Source: Kuafuiihalomonas sp964473255
GTDB lineage: Bacteria > Myxococcota > Kuafuiibacteriia > Kuafuiibacteriales > Kuafuiibacteriaceae
Reading direction: 5' to 3'
DNA length: 64,000 nucleotides
NCBI GenBank assembly: GCA_964473255.1
Contig: CAYYOT010000011.1
Span: 1 to 64,000 of the forward strand
Position numbers and translations under genes: made by a program. The first letter of the stretch is position 1, and each line of letters starts with the position of its first letter. Positions 28,564 to 39,200 of the stretch are shown piece after piece. A model generated the notes under the pieces. That model had not been told where the DNA came from and searched no databases. It worked only from the letters and a program-made list of their open reading frames with translations.

Positions 28564-29931
28564 GTGAACTGGAAACTCAGTCGACGACATCTCTTACGAA
28601 CTGCATGGAGTGGTGGTGCCGCCGCTGTCGGAGGCCTGCCGCTCCTGGATCGTCTGGCTCGGGCCAACGGTCCGGAGCACCCCGAGCTGTACTACGTCTT
28701 TGCCTATTTCAGCGGTGGTTGGGACGTCCTGGTTTCGCTGGACCCACGTGACCCGGCGACGTTCACCAGCGAAATCGTCCCGAGCACTTTCATCGAGCCG
28801 GCCTACGACCAGCTCCAGAACTCGGACGGTCAGCTCGTTCGGACCGCGAACCACACCTTTGGCCCCTTCATCGGGGAGCTCGCCCGTCATTCCGACAAGC
28901 TGGCGGTTCTCAACGGTATGAGTATGGAGACGCTGACTCACGAGGCGGGCCGCCGGCGATTTCTCACGGGCAAGGCGCCGTCCGGGCTGCAGGCTCGGGG
29001 TTCTTCGGCGTCTTCGTGGCTGACGGCGCACCATGGCAACGAGCAGCCGATTCCCAATCTGGCGATTCGCGTCGAGTCGTACAACGTGGATCAGCCCACC
29101 TTTGCTACGGCGCTCAAGGCCAACGCCGTGCCTGACCTCCTGCGTGCCTTGCGCCCGTCGGACCCGGGCATGCCGACGCGGCTTGCCGAGCAGCTGGACC
29201 AGCTGATGTCGCAGACCGCAGCCTGTCCGGTTCAACGGGAGTCGGCGGCCTGGCAGTCGGCCGAAGGTAGCCGGACGAAGGCTCGGGCGATGGCGTTTGG
29301 AGGCCTCGACGCACTGTTCGATTTCCAGGCTCGAACGCCGGAGATGGAGGCCGTGCGGGCTCATTACGGTATTCCCGGCGGAAACGCGGGTCTGCGGTCG
29401 CCCGAAGCCCAGGCAGCGATGGCTGCCCAAGCCATCAAGGGCGGTGTCAGCCGTTGCGTCAGTATCCAGGCTACGAGTGGCCTCGACACGCACTACCAGG
29501 AGTGGGCCATCGACCAAGGGCCGCGGCAGCAGCAAGGATTCGACGCGGTGGCTCGCTTGATCGACGACTTGGCCACGAGTCCCTACCGCGGGACCGGCGA
29601 GAGCTGGCTCGACCACACGGTGATCGTAGGCTTCAGCGAGTTCAGTCGAACCGCGCTTCTCAATCAGCGTGGCGGCCGGGACCACTCTTTGACCAACAGC
29701 TGCTTCATACTTGGGCCCGGCATCCGCCCGGGTACCTACGGCGCGTCGTCCGATGTCGGCATGGCTCCGCTGGCCGTGGACCTTGAGACCGGCCGACCAG
29801 ACCCCGGGGGAGAGACCATCCGGCCCGAGCACGTGATCCGCACTCTCATGGCGAACGCCGGAATCGCCGGCGACCCTGCGGATCTCCGCGTGTCCCCCTA
29901 TTCGGCCCTGCAGCGCAGCCTGACCATTTGA
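28564..29931 (+). CDS. Tat-exported DUF1501 protein
   Basis: A 455-residue protein with GTG start after GAGGAGG. The twin-arginine signal SRRHLLRTAWSGGAAAVGG occupies residues ~6-25, so it is exported folded, possibly with a bound cofactor or metal. The body matches the DUF1501 family, which has an alkaline phosphatase/sulfatase-like fold (FAYFSGGWDVLVSLDPRD, HSDKLAVLNGMSM, HTVIVGFSEFSRTALLNQRGG, DHSLTNSCFILGPGI). In Planctomycetes DUF1501 genes sit next to DUF1549/DUF1553 genes, and here the same partnership is seen. Reaction unknown; a hydrolase acting on sulfate or phosphate esters is possible. Confidence 0.85.
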   Translation: MNWKLSRRHLLRTAWSGGAAAVGGLPLLDRLARANGPEHPELYYVFAYFSGGWDVLVSLDPRDPATFTSEIVPSTFIEPAYDQLQNSDGQLVRTANHTFGPFIGELARHSDKLAVLNGMSMETLTHEAGRRRFLTGKAPSGLQARGSSASSWLTAHHGNEQPIPNLAIRVESYNVDQPTFATALKANAVPDLLRALRPSDPGMPTRLAEQLDQLMSQTAACPVQRESAAWQSAEGSRTKARAMAFGGLDALFDFQARTPEMEAVRAHYGIPGGNAGLRSPEAQAAMAAQAIKGGVSRCVSIQATSGLDTHYQEWAIDQGPRQQQGFDAVARLIDDLATSPYRGTGESWLDHTVIVGFSEFSRTALLNQRGGRDHSLTNSCFILGPGIRPGTYGASSDVGMAPLAVDLETGRPDPGGETIRPEHVIRTLMANAGIAGDPADLRVSPYSALQRSLTI

Positions 29932-30554
29932 TGGCGCTGCGCCTCCTTGAGACGAAGACGCAGCTCGACGATCATGGGCGGGTGCTCCTGAAGCAGGACG
30001 TGCTGAAGCGCATTGCGCGCGGCGAGGTCGATCTCCAGTTCCGGCGTTGGAAGCGTCCGACCGTCAAGGCGAACGGCACCCTCAAGACATCGGTGGGCAT
30101 GCTGGCGATCGAGAGGGTTGAGCCCGTCCGTCTGACCGACATAACGGCGGAAGACGCGCGCCGAGCCGGACATCCCTCCCGCCGGGCGCTGCTCGAACTC
30201 CTGCGCGGCCGTGAAGGTCGCTTGTATCGTATCACGCTTCGCCTGGCCGGCGACGATCCTCGGATCGCCCTGCGAGAGCGGACGGCCAGGGGCGCGGACC
30301 TCGATGCGCTACGGGCGAAGCTGGCGCGCATGGACGCGAATTCGCCGTTGGGGCCGTGGACCCGTGACTATCTGGAGATGATCGAGTCCATGGAGGGGAT
30401 CCGGGCCCCGGACCTGGCTCAGCGCGTGGGCCTCGAGACGCAGCCCTTCAAGGCACGGGTGCGGCGACTCAAAGAGCTCGGGCTGACCGAGAGCCTGCGG
30501 GTCGGGTACCGAATTTCATTGCGGGGCCGATCCTTGCTGGAGGCGCTCCGCTGA
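29931..30554 (+). CDS. ASCH-like RNA-binding domain with C-terminal helix-turn-helix-like region
   Basis: A 207-residue cytoplasmic protein. The first ~110 residues resemble ASCH/PUA-like domains (FRRWKRPTVKANGTLKTSVG, then ITAEDARRAGHPSRRALLEL). The last ~80 read like a winged-helix or helix-turn-helix (MIESMEGIRAPDLAQRVGLE, VRRLKELGLTESLRVGYRIS). The start ATG overlaps the DUF1501 stop as TGATG, so it is coupled to the export operon although nothing marks it for export. It may sense a ligand or nucleic acid and regulate the operon; function is not established. It is convergent with mscS. Confidence 0.6.
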   Translation: MALRLLETKTQLDDHGRVLLKQDVLKRIARGEVDLQFRRWKRPTVKANGTLKTSVGMLAIERVEPVRLTDITAEDARRAGHPSRRALLELLRGREGRLYRITLRLAGDDPRIALRERTARGADLDALRAKLARMDANSPLGPWTRDYLEMIESMEGIRAPDLAQRVGLETQPFKARVRRLKELGLTESLRVGYRISLRGRSLLEALR

Positions 30555-30618
30555 CTGGAGCACCACTCGGTGCCGCCGAGAGCAGGCACGACCGAGCACC
30601 TCGTACGGAGGAATTCGC

Positions 30619-33111
30619 CTAGGACTTTTTCTTCTTCTGCTCGGGCAGGGGCATGGTCTTCGTGGGTGGGGTCGAACGGACGGTGACTTCGCCGGTCGGC
30701 GCGCGTACCTGGCGCTCCTCGGTCGGGGCTTCATCGCCGCCGAGCAGGTCTTGTCGGGGAAGGCGAGGGGAGAGGAAGCCTTGTACTTCCGGCGCCATCG
30801 ACTTCAAGTGGAGGTCGAGTTGAGGGAAGGCGATGGTGATCCCGGCCTTCCGAAATGCTTTGTCGATCGCGAAGTGCAGATCGCTCGCAATGCGGAAGCG
30901 GTGAAACTGTTCGTCGATCCAAGCCAGGAGTATGAAGTCGAGACTCGAGCTCCCAAACTCGCTGAATTGGACTTCGGGAGCCGGGCGCTTCAGAACTTGG
31001 CCGTGACGATGCGCGACTTCCAATAGCGTCCGTCGGGTGAGGTCGGTGTCCGAGCCATAGGCGACGCCTACGTTGATCCGGAGTCGGACCTTGGGATCGC
31101 CGTGTGACCAGTTCGTTACCTGACGACCAACGAATTCACTGTTGGGGATGATGAGGGAGATGTTGTCCCGTGTCGTCAACGTCGTGGAGCGGGCCCGGAT
31201 GTTCGTGACCTGGCCTTCCACTTTGCCGTCGATGTCGATGAAGTCCCCGACTTGGATGGGACGCTCAGCCAGAATGATCAGACCCGAAATGAAGTTCTCC
31301 GTGATGTTTCTCAGTCCGAAGCCGATACCGATACCCAGGACGCCGAGCACCACGGTGAGGGAAGAGAGACCCACCCCGACGAAGTTCAGGGCCACGACCA
31401 TGCCGATGAGCAGGGCCAGGTAGTAGACGAAGGTCGAGAGCGCGTTGGCGGAACCCTCGGCCATTCCCAGACGCTTCAGAAAGCGCCGATTGAGGAACTG
31501 CCGAACGACCCGAGCGAGGACCAGCGCAACCCAGACCCCAATCCCGAACTTGACCAGCGAGAAGAGGCTGAAGGGCTGATCTTCGATGTAGAAGATCGGC
31601 CGGTCGACTCGGCGGAATGCCTCCAGAGGCGGTATTTCGAGCCCCCACAGACCCCAAAGAGTTCCGTATAGACTCAGTCCGATGATGAGCAACGGCCAAA
31701 TCAGTACGGCCAGCGTGGATGCACGCTCACGAAACTCGGGGCTGAGTCGGGAAAGTGGACCCTTCGGCTCTTGCTCGGGTTCTTGCGAGAACCAGTGGGC
31801 ACCGCGGCGAACCAAGACGACGGCCACGATGGCCACCAAGACGGTGAGAGCGATCGTTCCCCAAAGTCCGGCGACCGGGCTCCACGGGCTGGGGGGGGGC
31901 GTCTGCAGTGTTCGTATGAGCTGGATGCGTTCGAGTTCGTCCCGGGACTGCTCGATCGTGGTCAGCGTCTGATCCAGCGTGTCCTGATACCGTTCCCAAG
32001 CCCGCTGCTGGCTGCGAGGTATGGGTGAGCCTCGTGTCTTTCGACGGGCTTCCGTAATGAGTCTTTGAACATCGTTCCAGTCTTCCTCGAGCTCGGCCTG
32101 AAGGGCCGCGACCCGCGACTCGCTCAAGGAGCCGGAGAACAGGATGGGGCGATCTTCGGCCAACGCCTCGGAGGCAGCGAGCGAGGCTTCGGCGCGCAGC
32201 ACGCGAGCGTTCCAGTTGTTTCTTTCCTTCAGCAAGAGCTCGAGACGTGCGAGACCCAGCTTACGGTCGATCTCCTCCGGATCTTCGGACTTGTCTTTCG
32301 ACGGGATCGTCCGCAGCAGGCGTTGGCGGCTATCCTCGATCTTCTCCAGCGCGACCTCCGCCTCCGCCCGCAAGGAGACGAGTGACTGCCGAGCCTGTTC
32401 CACCGCGGATGGCGAGACTTCCAGACGCGGGAGAGCGGCATCGATCTTCATCGCTACCTGCCGAGTCTCGACGGCGGTTAGGAGGGCTCGCGCTCGAGCT
32501 CGGCGTGCCTGGGCGATCTGCACGCGAAAGGCCTGGTACTCGATCCGCTGGGCCAGATCGGCTCGGGGGCCAGGTGGCGCCGGGCCGATCTCGGCGACCA
32601 TCTCCAGGCGTTCGGCGAGTCGGTCTCTCGCTTCGGCCTGCTGTTGGAGATCCTGCTTGTTCTCCAGCAGCTCGGCCACGAAAGGGATGGTCACCGACTC
32701 GGGCACCGAGGCCTTGGCCCGTGCTTTTGACGCCGCGCGCTCGGCCTCCTGAAGCCCGTCGCGAAGCGTGTCGATCTCTTCCTGCTGAAGGGAGCGCAGT
32801 CGGAACTCGGGCGTTCCCGCCGTAGGCGCTTCGAGCGTTTCCGTCGCGGCGGCGAGGGCGGTCTCACGGGCTTCGAGCTCCTTCTTCAGGCTTTGCGCCA
32901 AAGTACGCGTGGCGTCGTAGAGCTCATCGGAGCTGGCGAATTGGAGTTCCGGTGCTTGCCCGAAATCGGGCAGGGGAAGCTGCGCGAAAGCTACCCGAGG
33001 CACGCAAACCGATGCCGCCACGGCGAGGGCCGCTGCGGTGACGTGGCATCCAGGAATGAAGCCGTGCGTCTTCAGGGGCTCGCCTCGTTCTGGCTGACGG
33101 TCTCGAACCAA
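30619..33111 (-). CDS. Large MscS/MscK-type mechanosensitive channel
   Basis: An ~830-residue channel for osmotic-shock release. Order: signal peptide ending VAFAQ; a long periplasmic coiled-coil region (~60-440, heptads rich in Glu, Arg, Ala, Leu); several membrane helices; and the MscS pore and beta domain near the C terminus (VVLGVLGIGIGFGLRNITEN, then GDFIDIDGKVEGQVTNIRAR and ISLIIPNSEFVGRQVTNW). A charged Lys-rich tail ends it. The start is uncertain. TTG at 33111 gives a signal peptide with overlap into the upstream gene. A CTG at 33075 overlapping that gene's stop as CTGA would give a neater signal peptide. Confidence 0.88.
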   Translation of the reverse strand: MVRDRQPERGEPLKTHGFIPGCHVTAAALAVAASVCVPRVAFAQLPLPDFGQAPELQFASSDELYDATRTLAQSLKKELEARETALAAATETLEAPTAGTPEFRLRSLQQEEIDTLRDGLQEAERAASKARAKASVPESVTIPFVAELLENKQDLQQQAEARDRLAERLEMVAEIGPAPPGPRADLAQRIEYQAFRVQIAQARRARARALLTAVETRQVAMKIDAALPRLEVSPSAVEQARQSLVSLRAEAEVALEKIEDSRQRLLRTIPSKDKSEDPEEIDRKLGLARLELLLKERNNWNARVLRAEASLAASEALAEDRPILFSGSLSESRVAALQAELEEDWNDVQRLITEARRKTRGSPIPRSQQRAWERYQDTLDQTLTTIEQSRDELERIQLIRTLQTPPPSPWSPVAGLWGTIALTVLVAIVAVVLVRRGAHWFSQEPEQEPKGPLSRLSPEFRERASTLAVLIWPLLIIGLSLYGTLWGLWGLEIPPLEAFRRVDRPIFYIEDQPFSLFSLVKFGIGVWVALVLARVVRQFLNRRFLKRLGMAEGSANALSTFVYYLALLIGMVVALNFVGVGLSSLTVVLGVLGIGIGFGLRNITENFISGLIILAERPIQVGDFIDIDGKVEGQVTNIRARSTTLTTRDNISLIIPNSEFVGRQVTNWSHGDPKVRLRINVGVAYGSDTDLTRRTLLEVAHRHGQVLKRPAPEVQFSEFGSSSLDFILLAWIDEQFHRFRIASDLHFAIDKAFRKAGITIAFPQLDLHLKSMAPEVQGFLSPRLPRQDLLGGDEAPTEERQVRAPTGEVTVRSTPPTKTMPLPEQKKKKS

Positions 33112-34886
33112 GCAACGACCCGCTCGCGGAGGAGAGGGAGACTGACCGCTCCACTCCCGAGCACCACGTCGTGAAAGGTAGACACGTCGAACGTGCTTCC
33201 CAGGCGTTGCTCGGCCATCTTGCGAAGGCGACTTATCTCGAGCTGGCCGGCCTTGTAGGCCAGAGCTTGTCCCGGCCAAACGATGTATCGGTCGACTTCA
33301 TTGTCGATGTTGTTCGGAGCCAGCGCCGTATGAGCCATCATGTACTCTTGCGCCTGCTTCCGTGTCCAACCCATCTGATGGATGCCAGTATCTACCACGA
33401 GACGAGCTGCTCGCCAGGCTTCATACGAAAGCTGTCCCAGTCGATCCAGGTCACCGCTATATAGCCCCATCTCGTCGGCGAGCTGCTCGGCATAGAGCGC
33501 CCAGCCTTCGACGAAGGCCGTCATTCCCAAGTGCCGGCGAAACGCCGGTATCGCCGGCAGCTCCTGAGCGATCGCGATCTGAAGGTGATGACCGGGAATC
33601 GACTCGTGAAATGCCAGTGCCTCGGCCTCGTACCGCGTGCGCGTTTCGGGCTGATACGTATTGATGAAGTACTCGCCGGGTCGTTCCCCTCCAGGGACGG
33701 GTTGCCGATAGTAGGCAACCGTCGTGAAGGGTGCCTCGTAAGCCGGGATCTCGCTGACGACGCAGTCGGCCTGGGGCAGGCGGCCAAAGTAGCGGGGAAT
33801 GGCTTCTTTCGCGCGAGCGAGCGCCGACTCGGCTTTCATCACGATCGCTTCCTTCGTATCGAAGTAGAGCAGCGGGTCATTGGTTCGTCGCAGATGGCTC
33901 AGCGTCTCGGCCAGATCATCGTGTCCGAGCTCGCGTCGGCCCAGCTCCCTCATTGCGGCGTTGATGCGGGCGATCTCGGCTTTGCCCGTCCGATGCAGAT
34001 CCTCTGCCGTGGCGTCGAGTGTCGTGAAGTGCTCGATCCGAGCGCGGTAGCAGGCGGGTCCCAAGCTCAACCCCGACAAGCCCACGCCGTCGGCGTCGGT
34101 TCGCGCTCGGGGCAGGATCTCCGTCTCGATCGCGGCCGCATACTCCTCGAGGGCGGGGCGAACTCTTTCCGCGAGGATCCCCTCCAGCTCTGCCAAATAG
34201 GCTTGGGCGCCCGCCGGCGCGTGAGCGGCCGTCGATTCGGCTTCGGTCATCATCGGCCACTTTGATTCCGGCAGCCCGAGCTGTCCCCGCACCATCTCCA
34301 AGACTCGGCGCGTCGACTCGGCGTTCGGTACGAGTCCCTCTTCGAGCCCTCGCCGAAGGTTTGCCGTCTGGGCTCGCACGTGCTCCGCCGCCTTCTCGTA
34401 CCGGGACTTGAGTGCGGCTGCGCCTTCGGCCGATGCCTGCAGCTTGGCCTGCGGGAGGTAATTGAGTTCGGTGATCGGATTACTGCGCGCCGAAAGCGAC
34501 CATAGAGGGAAGCGGCAGACGTGCGCGGCAATGTGTCCCTCCAGCTCGAGGACGAGCATCTGTTGCGTCACTCGGTCCCGCGGTGACAGGCCGTCCAATG
34601 CTCGCGCTCGCCGCAGGAACTCCTTACGATCTTCATGACGACGCTCGACGGCGGCCCAAGCCTGCTCGGTCAGCCTTCCGTCGAACCGGTGGTCTCCGAG
34701 CCGAGTAGCGAACTCGGGAAAGGTCTGCAGCGTCCAGCTCCAGTGATCGTTGACGATGGACTTCAGTCGTTCATCGTCTACACCTTCGGCGTGATCGACC
34801 GCTGAGAACACGGGTGGCGCTGGCTGGTCTACCGAGGCATGGGAACAGCCGAAAGCTGCGATCAAGGCGCAGGGCAGTCGTCGCAT
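33072..34886 (-). CDS. DUF885-family lipoprotein, putative zinc metallopeptidase
   Basis: A 604-residue exported protein. MRRLPCALIAAFGC is a short lipoprotein signal, which fixes the start at ATG 34886. The family zinc motif appears as HESIPGHH at ~residue 427, and ~30 residues on FVEGWALYAEQLADE supplies the likely third ligand Glu. DUF885 proteins are gluzincin-like and presumed peptidases or carboxypeptidases of the periplasm. It lies between mltG and mscS in one direction, 10 bp from mltG, and its stop is overlapped by the mscS start region. Confidence 0.87.
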   Translation of the reverse strand: MRRLPCALIAAFGCSHASVDQPAPPVFSAVDHAEGVDDERLKSIVNDHWSWTLQTFPEFATRLGDHRFDGRLTEQAWAAVERRHEDRKEFLRRARALDGLSPRDRVTQQMLVLELEGHIAAHVCRFPLWSLSARSNPITELNYLPQAKLQASAEGAAALKSRYEKAAEHVRAQTANLRRGLEEGLVPNAESTRRVLEMVRGQLGLPESKWPMMTEAESTAAHAPAGAQAYLAELEGILAERVRPALEEYAAAIETEILPRARTDADGVGLSGLSLGPACYRARIEHFTTLDATAEDLHRTGKAEIARINAAMRELGRRELGHDDLAETLSHLRRTNDPLLYFDTKEAIVMKAESALARAKEAIPRYFGRLPQADCVVSEIPAYEAPFTTVAYYRQPVPGGERPGEYFINTYQPETRTRYEAEALAFHESIPGHHLQIAIAQELPAIPAFRRHLGMTAFVEGWALYAEQLADEMGLYSGDLDRLGQLSYEAWRAARLVVDTGIHQMGWTRKQAQEYMMAHTALAPNNIDNEVDRYIVWPGQALAYKAGQLEISRLRKMAEQRLGSTFDVSTFHDVVLGSGAVSLPLLRERVVAWFETVSQNEASP

Positions 34887-34896
34887 GAGGAACGCC

Positions 34897-35907
34897 TTAC
34901 CACACGTTGTACCGTCGACGGTTGGCTTCGTGCTCCTCCGCCGTGCGCGCAAAGTGGATCCGCTGGTTTGCGTCGTGGAGGTAGTACCAGTAGGCCGACC
35001 TCTCGGGGTGCAGCGCAGCGACGAGGGACTTCAAAGAAGGTGCTCCGATGGCGGTCGGCGGTAGTCCAGTGTGGAGGCGGGTGTTGTACTCGTCGGCTGG
35101 ATCGCGAAGTTTCTTCAAGAAAGCCTTACGGTCGTTCCAGACCGACAGCCGATATCGTGACGTGGCGTCGACGCCCAAGGCCACGTCGTTGTCGAGGCGC
35201 TTGTACAGGACGCCCGCGACCTTGGGTCGAAGCTCCGGCGTGGGTTCCTCACGTTCGAGCATCGAAGCCATCTTGACGATGTCGGCGAGGGACCGACCGG
35301 ATTCCCGAATGTCGTCGACGTACGGCTCGTAGAAACGCTCCACGAAGGTCGCGATCTGCCGGCTCACGAGGTCTCGTACTTCGAAATCCGCTCGTACGAG
35401 CCGATACGTTTCGGGGTAGAGGTAACCTTCCAAGGTGGTCGACACTTCAAAGGGCAGGTCCATTCCTGCAGCACTCGCCGTTGCTTCGAGATACGCCCCG
35501 GCGGGGGCCCAGCCGGAGTCGGCCAACGCGCGATCGGTGTCGACGCGCCGCCATCCTTCGAGCACGGTGAAGGGCTCATCCTCTGGTAGCGGATTTTCAC
35601 CCAGAGTCTGGTGAATCTGCGGGAGCGTCCAAGCGGCGGAAACACGATGTCGGCCAGCCTTCGGCTCCGGTTCGGGACGCATGCGCAGCCATAGGCGCCA
35701 GGCCCGAGCGTCATGAATGAGACTTCGGGCTGCGAGCTCACGACCGACGCGAGCTCCAGTCGCTCCCGGGGCTACTTCGAACTCGACGAGTTCGGCCTCG
35801 GGGTCGACCGGGGTCTCGAACCATCGATGGTACGTCCAGCCAAGGCCGGCTGAGGTCGCCGAGACCACGGCGATGACTCCGCTCGTAGCGATCACCCAGG
35901 GGCGCAT
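34897..35907 (-). CDS. mltG: Endolytic peptidoglycan transglycosylase MltG
   Basis: A 336-residue inner-membrane enzyme that cleaves nascent glycan strands and so sets glycan chain length. One N-terminal membrane anchor (VIATSGVIAVVSATSAGLGW) is followed by a LysM-like part. The YceG domain carries LEGYLYPETY and the active-site region KMASMLEREEPTPELRPKVA, where the conserved Glu lies. The C-terminal substrate loop reads NTRLHTGLPPTAIGAPS. Length is normal. It is co-directional with the DMT transporter upstream (23 bp) and the DUF885 gene downstream. Confidence 0.94.
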   Translation of the reverse strand: MRPWVIATSGVIAVVSATSAGLGWTYHRWFETPVDPEAELVEFEVAPGATGARVGRELAARSLIHDARAWRLWLRMRPEPEPKAGRHRVSAAWTLPQIHQTLGENPLPEDEPFTVLEGWRRVDTDRALADSGWAPAGAYLEATASAAGMDLPFEVSTTLEGYLYPETYRLVRADFEVRDLVSRQIATFVERFYEPYVDDIRESGRSLADIVKMASMLEREEPTPELRPKVAGVLYKRLDNDVALGVDATSRYRLSVWNDRKAFLKKLRDPADEYNTRLHTGLPPTAIGAPSLKSLVAALHPERSAYWYYLHDANQRIHFARTAEEHEANRRRYNVW

Positions 35908-35930
35908 CTAGCAACTCTCGCGTGCCCCGG

Positions 35931-36778
35931 TCATAGCATCAAGCTCAGACCCGTCCCCAGTACGAGCAGGAGGACGGCGGCGACTTTGGCCGCATCGATG
36001 GGTTCGCCAAACCACACTCGGCCCACGACAAGCGACGAAACGGCGCCGGTTGCCCGCTTGATCGTTTCCATGAGACTCACCCAGATCAGCTCGATGGCGA
36101 GAAACTGGAAGGCGAGGGCCAACGTTCCGAAAAGAATCGCCCAGCCGCACCCTCGGGCAACCCGTCGCAGGTCCGCGAGCTGGCTCAATCGCCCTCGGAC
36201 GACGAGGATCGCGACCAGCAGCGCCGCGATGCCGCCGGCTTGAAGGAGGGCGTGGATGGCGGGCGATGATGCATCGATGGCCAGCTTGTCCAGAGCGGCG
36301 GTGATCGACCAGAGGCCCGCCGTGATCATGGCGAGCAGGCTCCCGCGGTCCAGACCTGCTCGATGAGGATGGCTCCGCACGAAGGCGAGAAGTCCGGCTC
36401 CGAGCGATACGGCTGCGATCCCCGCCCACTGGCCCGGTCGAGGCCATTGGGCCAAGGCGTACTGGCCGGCCAACCCACTGAGTACCGGGGTCAGGCCGAG
36501 AAAGGGTATGGTGCGGCTGAGGTCCGAGACCTGGAGTGCCCGCAGCAGCGTCAAGTTCGCGGTGAGCTGAAGGACGAGGGCCGGAATGCCGACCTGGACG
36601 TAGGACGTCCAGGCGATGGTCCCCGGGCTGAAATACACCCACGCTGCGTACAGGACGGCGTTGCCGGCCGAGATCGCCGTCAAGAGAGCGAGCATGTCGA
36701 CGCGCTGCACCAGGCGTTTCCGGATGGCGTCGAGCGCGGCAAAGCAGATCCCGCCCCCCGCCGCGAAGAGCCAGCCGT

Positions 36779-36782
<4 letters not shown>
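35931..36782 (-). CDS. DMT-superfamily (EamA) transporter
   Basis: A 283-residue inner-membrane protein with about ten hydrophobic helices in two similar halves. The first half covers residues ~1-135 and the second ~150-283, as in EamA drug/metabolite exporters. No periplasmic domain is visible. The ATG overlaps the stop of the IlvC-like gene upstream (ATGA), so the two are probably made together. Export or import of a small metabolite linked to that enzyme is a reasonable guess, not shown. Confidence 0.82.
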
Positions 36783-37768
<986 letters not shown>

Positions 37769-37770
37769 GC

Positions 37771-38649
37771 TCAGCGCTTTCGCGGGAAGGCGCGCGGGTG
37801 CTTCATGCTTCCCGTGATCGCGTAGGTATAGAAGCCGTCGTTTCCGCGGGCTCGCCGGATGTTATTGAGCAAGGCCTCGATCAGCCCGTTCGCTTTCAAG
37901 AACTCGGGGCTGGGCTTGAAGGAGACGGCGACGTCGAGCTTGCTCCGCTCGATGGGAGACGCCAGGTCGATGGTGCCCTCGACGTCCACGTCGAAGTCTC
38001 CACCTCGCATCTCTTGGCGCGGGATTTCAGCCTTGCCGTCGGCGATCTCGACGCCCCAGTCGAGGTTCCCGAGGACCAGTGCCGTCGGGATCGGAAAGCC
38101 CATGACTTTGCCCCCTTCACCGATCTCCAGGTCGGAGCCCTTGATGTCGATCTGACCTGCGGTCTTGGCTGCATCCTCCTTGTCCAGTCGGAGGTCGACG
38201 TCGAGGTCGACCTCGCCGGTCAGTGGAAGGCCGGTGAGGGTAGGGAGGCCCCGGATCAGTCCCAGTTCGACCTTCTCGCCTTGGGCCAGGATGCGGTTCG
38301 CGCTCGAACTCTGACGAAGACTGAGATTCAGCTCCCCTTCGCCCACCGGAATCCAGGCCGTCACGCCGCGCGCCCCCACCAGAAAGCTCAAGATGTGAGC
38401 CTTCGCGATGACGCGGTCGAGTTCGAAAGGTTCCTGGGCCTCCGGCGACTGCAGCTTCAAGCCATCGATGGCGACGCCCGTCAGCCAGTAGGGCTGCAGC
38501 CTCTCCGATTCGATCCGCCACCCCGTCCGCGCCGTCAGCTCGAGCTCCAGCCGATCCTTCAGCGCACCCCAAGGGAACGTCAGGTACAGCCCGAGGATGA
38601 GGCTGAAGACGAAGAACGAGGCGTAGCCGATGATGCGAATTGGTTTCAT
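37771..38649 (-). CDS. gspN: Type II secretion system protein GspN
   Basis: A 292-residue accessory inner-membrane protein of the T2SS. One N-terminal membrane helix (IIGYASFFVFSLILGLYLTF) is followed by a periplasmic beta-rich domain typical of GspN in Deltaproteobacteria. It has repeated amphipathic strands such as TGEVDLDVDLRLDK and GGDFDVDVEGTIDL, of the AsmA-like kind. It is last of the gsp run, with its ATG overlapping the gspM stop. GspN is absent from many T2SS clusters; its exact job is unsettled. Confidence 0.85.
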   Translation of the reverse strand: MKPIRIIGYASFFVFSLILGLYLTFPWGALKDRLELELTARTGWRIESERLQPYWLTGVAIDGLKLQSPEAQEPFELDRVIAKAHILSFLVGARGVTAWIPVGEGELNLSLRQSSSANRILAQGEKVELGLIRGLPTLTGLPLTGEVDLDVDLRLDKEDAAKTAGQIDIKGSDLEIGEGGKVMGFPIPTALVLGNLDWGVEIADGKAEIPRQEMRGGDFDVDVEGTIDLASPIERSKLDVAVSFKPSPEFLKANGLIEALLNNIRRARGNDGFYTYAITGSMKHPRAFPRKR

Positions 38650-39200
38650 GACGGCGGCTTGAAAGTCCCGACGGTAACGGTCGCATCGAGAAGCTCGGGG
38701 TTGTCGAAGCGCTTCTTCACCTTCAACCGGCGGACCTTGACCAGTCGATTACCCGCTTCGATGGACTCGAGGAATCGGTCGAGGCGGTCGATGCTGACTT
38801 CGCGGATCTCGATTGCCGCCGCCTCCTCCCGTACTTGGTCAGACCCGGTCGGCTCGCCGCGTCGTTCGCTGACGTTCGCGAGGTCGATTGCAGCTTTGGA
38901 AGCCATGCTCTCCAGGTAAGATAGGATCCTCGTGCTTCCGTTCTTGCGCACTTCGGCCGCCAGGCGCTGCTGCTCGGCCAACTTGCGCTTGTAGTCGCTG
39001 CGGAGAGAAGCCACCTCTCCGAGCTTTTCGACCTTGGCCGAGATGCGGGCTTCGCGGCGCTCGAAGTCACGGTTGATCAAATACCCACAGAACAAAAGGA
39101 TCATGGCCAGAATGGTCGTAACCATCACTACCACCATGATCTGTTCTCGAGCCGAAAGGCGGTCGAAGGCTGCCGATATGTTGTCGAGCAGGTCTCTCAT
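38646..39200 (-). CDS. gspM: Type II secretion system protein GspM
   Basis: A 184-residue inner-membrane platform protein. A short cytoplasmic N terminus precedes one membrane helix (IMVVVMVTTILAMILLFCGY). A periplasmic coiled coil and a small ferredoxin-like domain follow, which partner GspL. I take ATG 39200, which overlaps the gspL stop as TGATG; a GTG at 39209 is in frame. GspM stabilises GspL, and the coupled start fits stoichiometric synthesis. Confidence 0.85.
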   Translation of the reverse strand: MRDLLDNISAAFDRLSAREQIMVVVMVTTILAMILLFCGYLINRDFERREARISAKVEKLGEVASLRSDYKRKLAEQQRLAAEVRKNGSTRILSYLESMASKAAIDLANVSERRGEPTGSDQVREEAAAIEIREVSIDRLDRFLESIEAGNRLVKVRRLKVKKRFDNPELLDATVTVGTFKPPS

